A stretch of 7,189 nt of DNA, from positions 1-7,189 of the forward strand of contig JAIDFD010000021.1 of NCBI GenBank assembly GCA_029054485.1, in the 5' to 3' direction. This document shows, piece after piece, positions 5,502 through 7,189 of the stretch. The notes beneath the pieces were generated by a model. That model made no database searches and had not been told where the DNA came from. It saw only the letters and a list, made by a program, of their open reading frames with translations. Each line of letters begins with the position of its first letter. The first letter of the stretch is position 1. Source of the DNA: Clostridia bacterium (GTDB lineage: Bacteria; Bacillota; Clostridia; Christensenellales; Borkfalkiaceae). The position numbers and the translations under genes were made by a program.

Positions 5502-7189
5502 TTACACGTCAAGCTCTTCAACGAGCTTAGCGTTTTCTTCTATGAACTGTCTGCGAAGTTCGGGTTGTTCGCCCATCAAAAGCGCAAACGTTTTATCAGC
5601 TTCTACGGCGTCTTCAACGTTAATTCTTACAAGGGTACGCTTCGCGGGATCCATTGTGGTTTCCCAAAGCTGTTCCTTGTTCATTTCGCCGAGACCTTTG
5701 TAGCGTTGAAGTTCGAATTTGCCGTTATAGCTCTTTTTGAAATCTTCAAGCGCTTTGTCATCGTAAAGATATTTATCCTCTATACCTTTGCCCGATACCT
5801 TGTAAAGGGGCGGCTGAGCCGCGTAAACGTGACCGTTTTCAACCAAAGGTCGCATATAGCGGAAGAAGAAAGTTAAAAGCAGTATTCTTATGTGCGAGCC
5901 GTCTACGTCGGCATCGGTCATAATTATAATTCTGTCGTAACGGAGCTTGCTCTCGTCGAAGTTTTCCTGTATGCCGCAACCGAACGCCGTTATCATTGCT
6001 TTGATTTCTTCGTTTTCAAGTACGCGGTTTATTCTTACTTTTTCTACGTTCAATATTTTGCCGCGCAGGGGAAGTATCGCCTGAAAGCGTCTGTCTCTTC
6101 CCTGCTTTGCCGTACCGCCCGCACTGTCGCCCTCAACGATATAAATTTCGCAGAGTTCCGAGCGCTTGTCCGAGCAGTCCGCAAGCTTGCCGGGGAGCTT
6201 GGTGCTTTCGAGAACGCCCTTTCTGCGTGTGTCCTCGCGCGCAAGCCTTGCCGCTTCTCTCGCGCGCTGTGCCGTAAGACAGCGCATAATAAGTTCTTTC
6301 GTGATTGCGGGGTGTTCTTCGAGATAGGTGCCGAATTTATCGACTACAGCCTTGTATACGAAAGTTCTGACGTAGGTCGAGCAAAGCTTGCTCTTGGTCT
6401 GGCTTTCGTACTGGGCGTCAGCAATTTTGACCGACACAACCGCGGTGATACCTTCGCGCACGTCCTCGCCCGAAAGCTTTTCGCTTTCCTTCAAAATATT
6501 GAGCTGTTTGCCCGCATCGTTTATAACCTTGGTCAACGCGTTTTTAAAACCGTCGAGGTGGGTGCCGCCGTCCGGCTGGCGGATATTATTCGAGAACGGG
6601 AAAATCTGTTCGGAATATCCATCGTTATACTGAATGGCTACTTCCAAAAATTTATCATCGCCCTCGTGCTCTTCAAAATATACGGGCGACTCGAACAAGG
6701 TGTTTTTGCCCTTGTTGATATCTTCTATAAAGTGAACAACGCCGCCCTCGTAACAGAATACGTCCTGACGGATTTTTTCACCGCGCTTGTCCGTAAGCGA
6801 AAGGGTAAGCCCCTTGTTGAGGTAGGAAAGCTCTCTTAAAAGAGTTTTTAAAATATCGTAGTTGAATACGATAGTTTCAAATACGGTTGCATCGGGATGG
6901 AACGCAATGGTTGTGCCCGTTTCGTTTGTTTTTCCGACTACTTTAAGCGGTTTTTCGGGAATACCGCAGTGATAGGTCTGACGGTAAATGTGACCGTTTT
7001 GGCAGACTTCTGCCGTAAGAGTATCCGAAAGCGCGTTTACGCAGGATACGCCCACACCGTGAAGTCCGGACGAAATTTTGTATCCGCCGTCCTTTTTGCC
7101 TCCGCCGAACTTACCTCCGGCGTTAAGATTTGTCAGCGCAAGCTCTACGCCGCTTATGCCCTCTTCCTTGTTGATACCCGTAGGTATAC
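5502..7189 (-). CDS. gyrB: DNA gyrase subunit B (5' end outside window)
   Basis: GyrB is the ATPase and TOPRIM subunit of gyrase. The frame stays open to the right edge, so the gene is partial: 561 residues are visible, and about 80 should be missing if it matches the usual Bacillota length near 640. The missing part holds the catalytic Glu and the Asp that reads the adenine base. The visible part opens with IPTGIN, then the ATP lid with NAGGKF and GLHGVGVS (about visible residues 25-46). The transducer has the QTK loop at about 263-265, whose Lys contacts ATP phosphate. The TOPRIM domain has EGDSAGG (from 352) and DADVDGSHIR (from 425), the Mg2+ ligands. The end has QRYKGLGEMN and finishes EELDV. 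DADVDG, the C-terminus and the gyrA neighbour favour GyrB over ParE. The GTG at 7053-7055 is an internal valine of the lid, not a start. The lid is a few residues longer than usual (GKFGGGKKDGGYK). The stop TAA is followed 9 bases later by gyrA. Confidence 0.96.
   Translation of the reverse strand, partial: IPTGINKEEGISGVELALTNLNAGGKFGGGKKDGGYKISSGLHGVGVSCVNALSDTLTAEVCQNGHIYRQTYHCGIPEKPLKVVGKTNETGTTIAFHPDATVFETIVFNYDILKTLLRELSYLNKGLTLSLTDKRGEKIRQDVFCYEGGVVHFIEDINKGKNTLFESPVYFEEHEGDDKFLEVAIQYNDGYSEQIFPFSNNIRQPDGGTHLDGFKNALTKVINDAGKQLNILKESEKLSGEDVREGITAVVSVKIADAQYESQTKSKLCSTYVRTFVYKAVVDKFGTYLEEHPAITKELIMRCLTAQRAREAARLAREDTRRKGVLESTKLPGKLADCSDKRSELCEIYIVEGDSAGGTAKQGRDRRFQAILPLRGKILNVEKVRINRVLENEEIKAMITAFGCGIQENFDESKLRYDRIIIMTDADVDGSHIRILLLTFFFRYMRPLVENGHVYAAQPPLYKVSGKGIEDKYLYDDKALEDFKKSYNGKFELQRYKGLGEMNKEQLWETTMDPAKRTLVRINVEDAVEADKTFALLMGEQPELRRQFIEENAKLVEELDV

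Noticed and set aside
5892..6839. A 315-codon open frame on the + strand, antisense to gyrB.
   Set aside because: It lies wholly inside a well-supported gyrB, has no recognisable motif, and its composition is what the reverse complement of GyrB codons gives. No ribosome-binding site or promoter supports it.
7053..7055. GTG as the start of gyrB.
   Set aside because: The frame continues upstream to the window edge with clear GyrB residues (IPTGIN, NAGGKF, GLHG), so this GTG is an internal valine and the gene is truncated by the window.
2799..7189. The gene pair as parE-parC (topoisomerase IV) instead of gyrB-gyrA.
   Set aside because: DADVDGSHIR in the B subunit, a recognisable though variant GyrA-box, a full pinwheel and the tight B-then-A order favour gyrase. 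The variant box keeps a small doubt.

Overview
The window holds three long genes and almost no unused DNA. The genes are a complete cation-type P-type ATPase on the + strand (51-2747), and a gyrA (2799-5492) and 5'-truncated gyrB (5502 to the right edge) on the - strand. The ATPase and gyrA converge on a 51-bp gap that contains one palindromic terminator able to serve both strands.

The organism looks like a member of the Bacillota, probably an uncultured Clostridia-type lineage. The clues are the gyrB-gyrA order with a 9-bp gap, a GyrB of the short type (about 640 residues expected, without the long insert of enterobacterial GyrB), a clear GGAGAG ribosome-binding site before gyrA, an AT-rich extended -10 promoter, and an ATPase of the CtpE-like group. 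Base composition is moderate, and third positions are neither strongly AT- nor GC-rich. The placement is inference; no rRNA or other marker is present.

Left region (1-2790): an extended -10 promoter at the window edge, a short AT-rich leader without a good Shine-Dalgarno sequence, the 898-residue ATPase, and the shared terminator. The ATPase has the full catalytic core, but its membrane ion-binding motifs differ from those of classical calcium and magnesium pumps. It also carries low-complexity N- and C-terminal extensions.

Right region (2799-7189): gyrB then gyrA, read leftwards as one transcription unit with its promoter beyond the right edge. Together they form the A2B2 gyrase that introduces negative supercoils. 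GyrB provides the ATPase and TOPRIM metal site; GyrA provides the catalytic tyrosine and the DNA-wrapping C-terminal pinwheel. Two points in GyrA stand out: a divergent GyrA-box (QNRGGTG) and a charged tail ending in an 18-residue tandem repeat.

I found no CRISPR array, mobile element, RNA gene, phage gene or defence module, and nothing that qualifies as a new multi-gene system. The ATPase and the gyrase genes have no evident functional link beyond sharing a terminator. The observations worth following concern unusual variants of known proteins.
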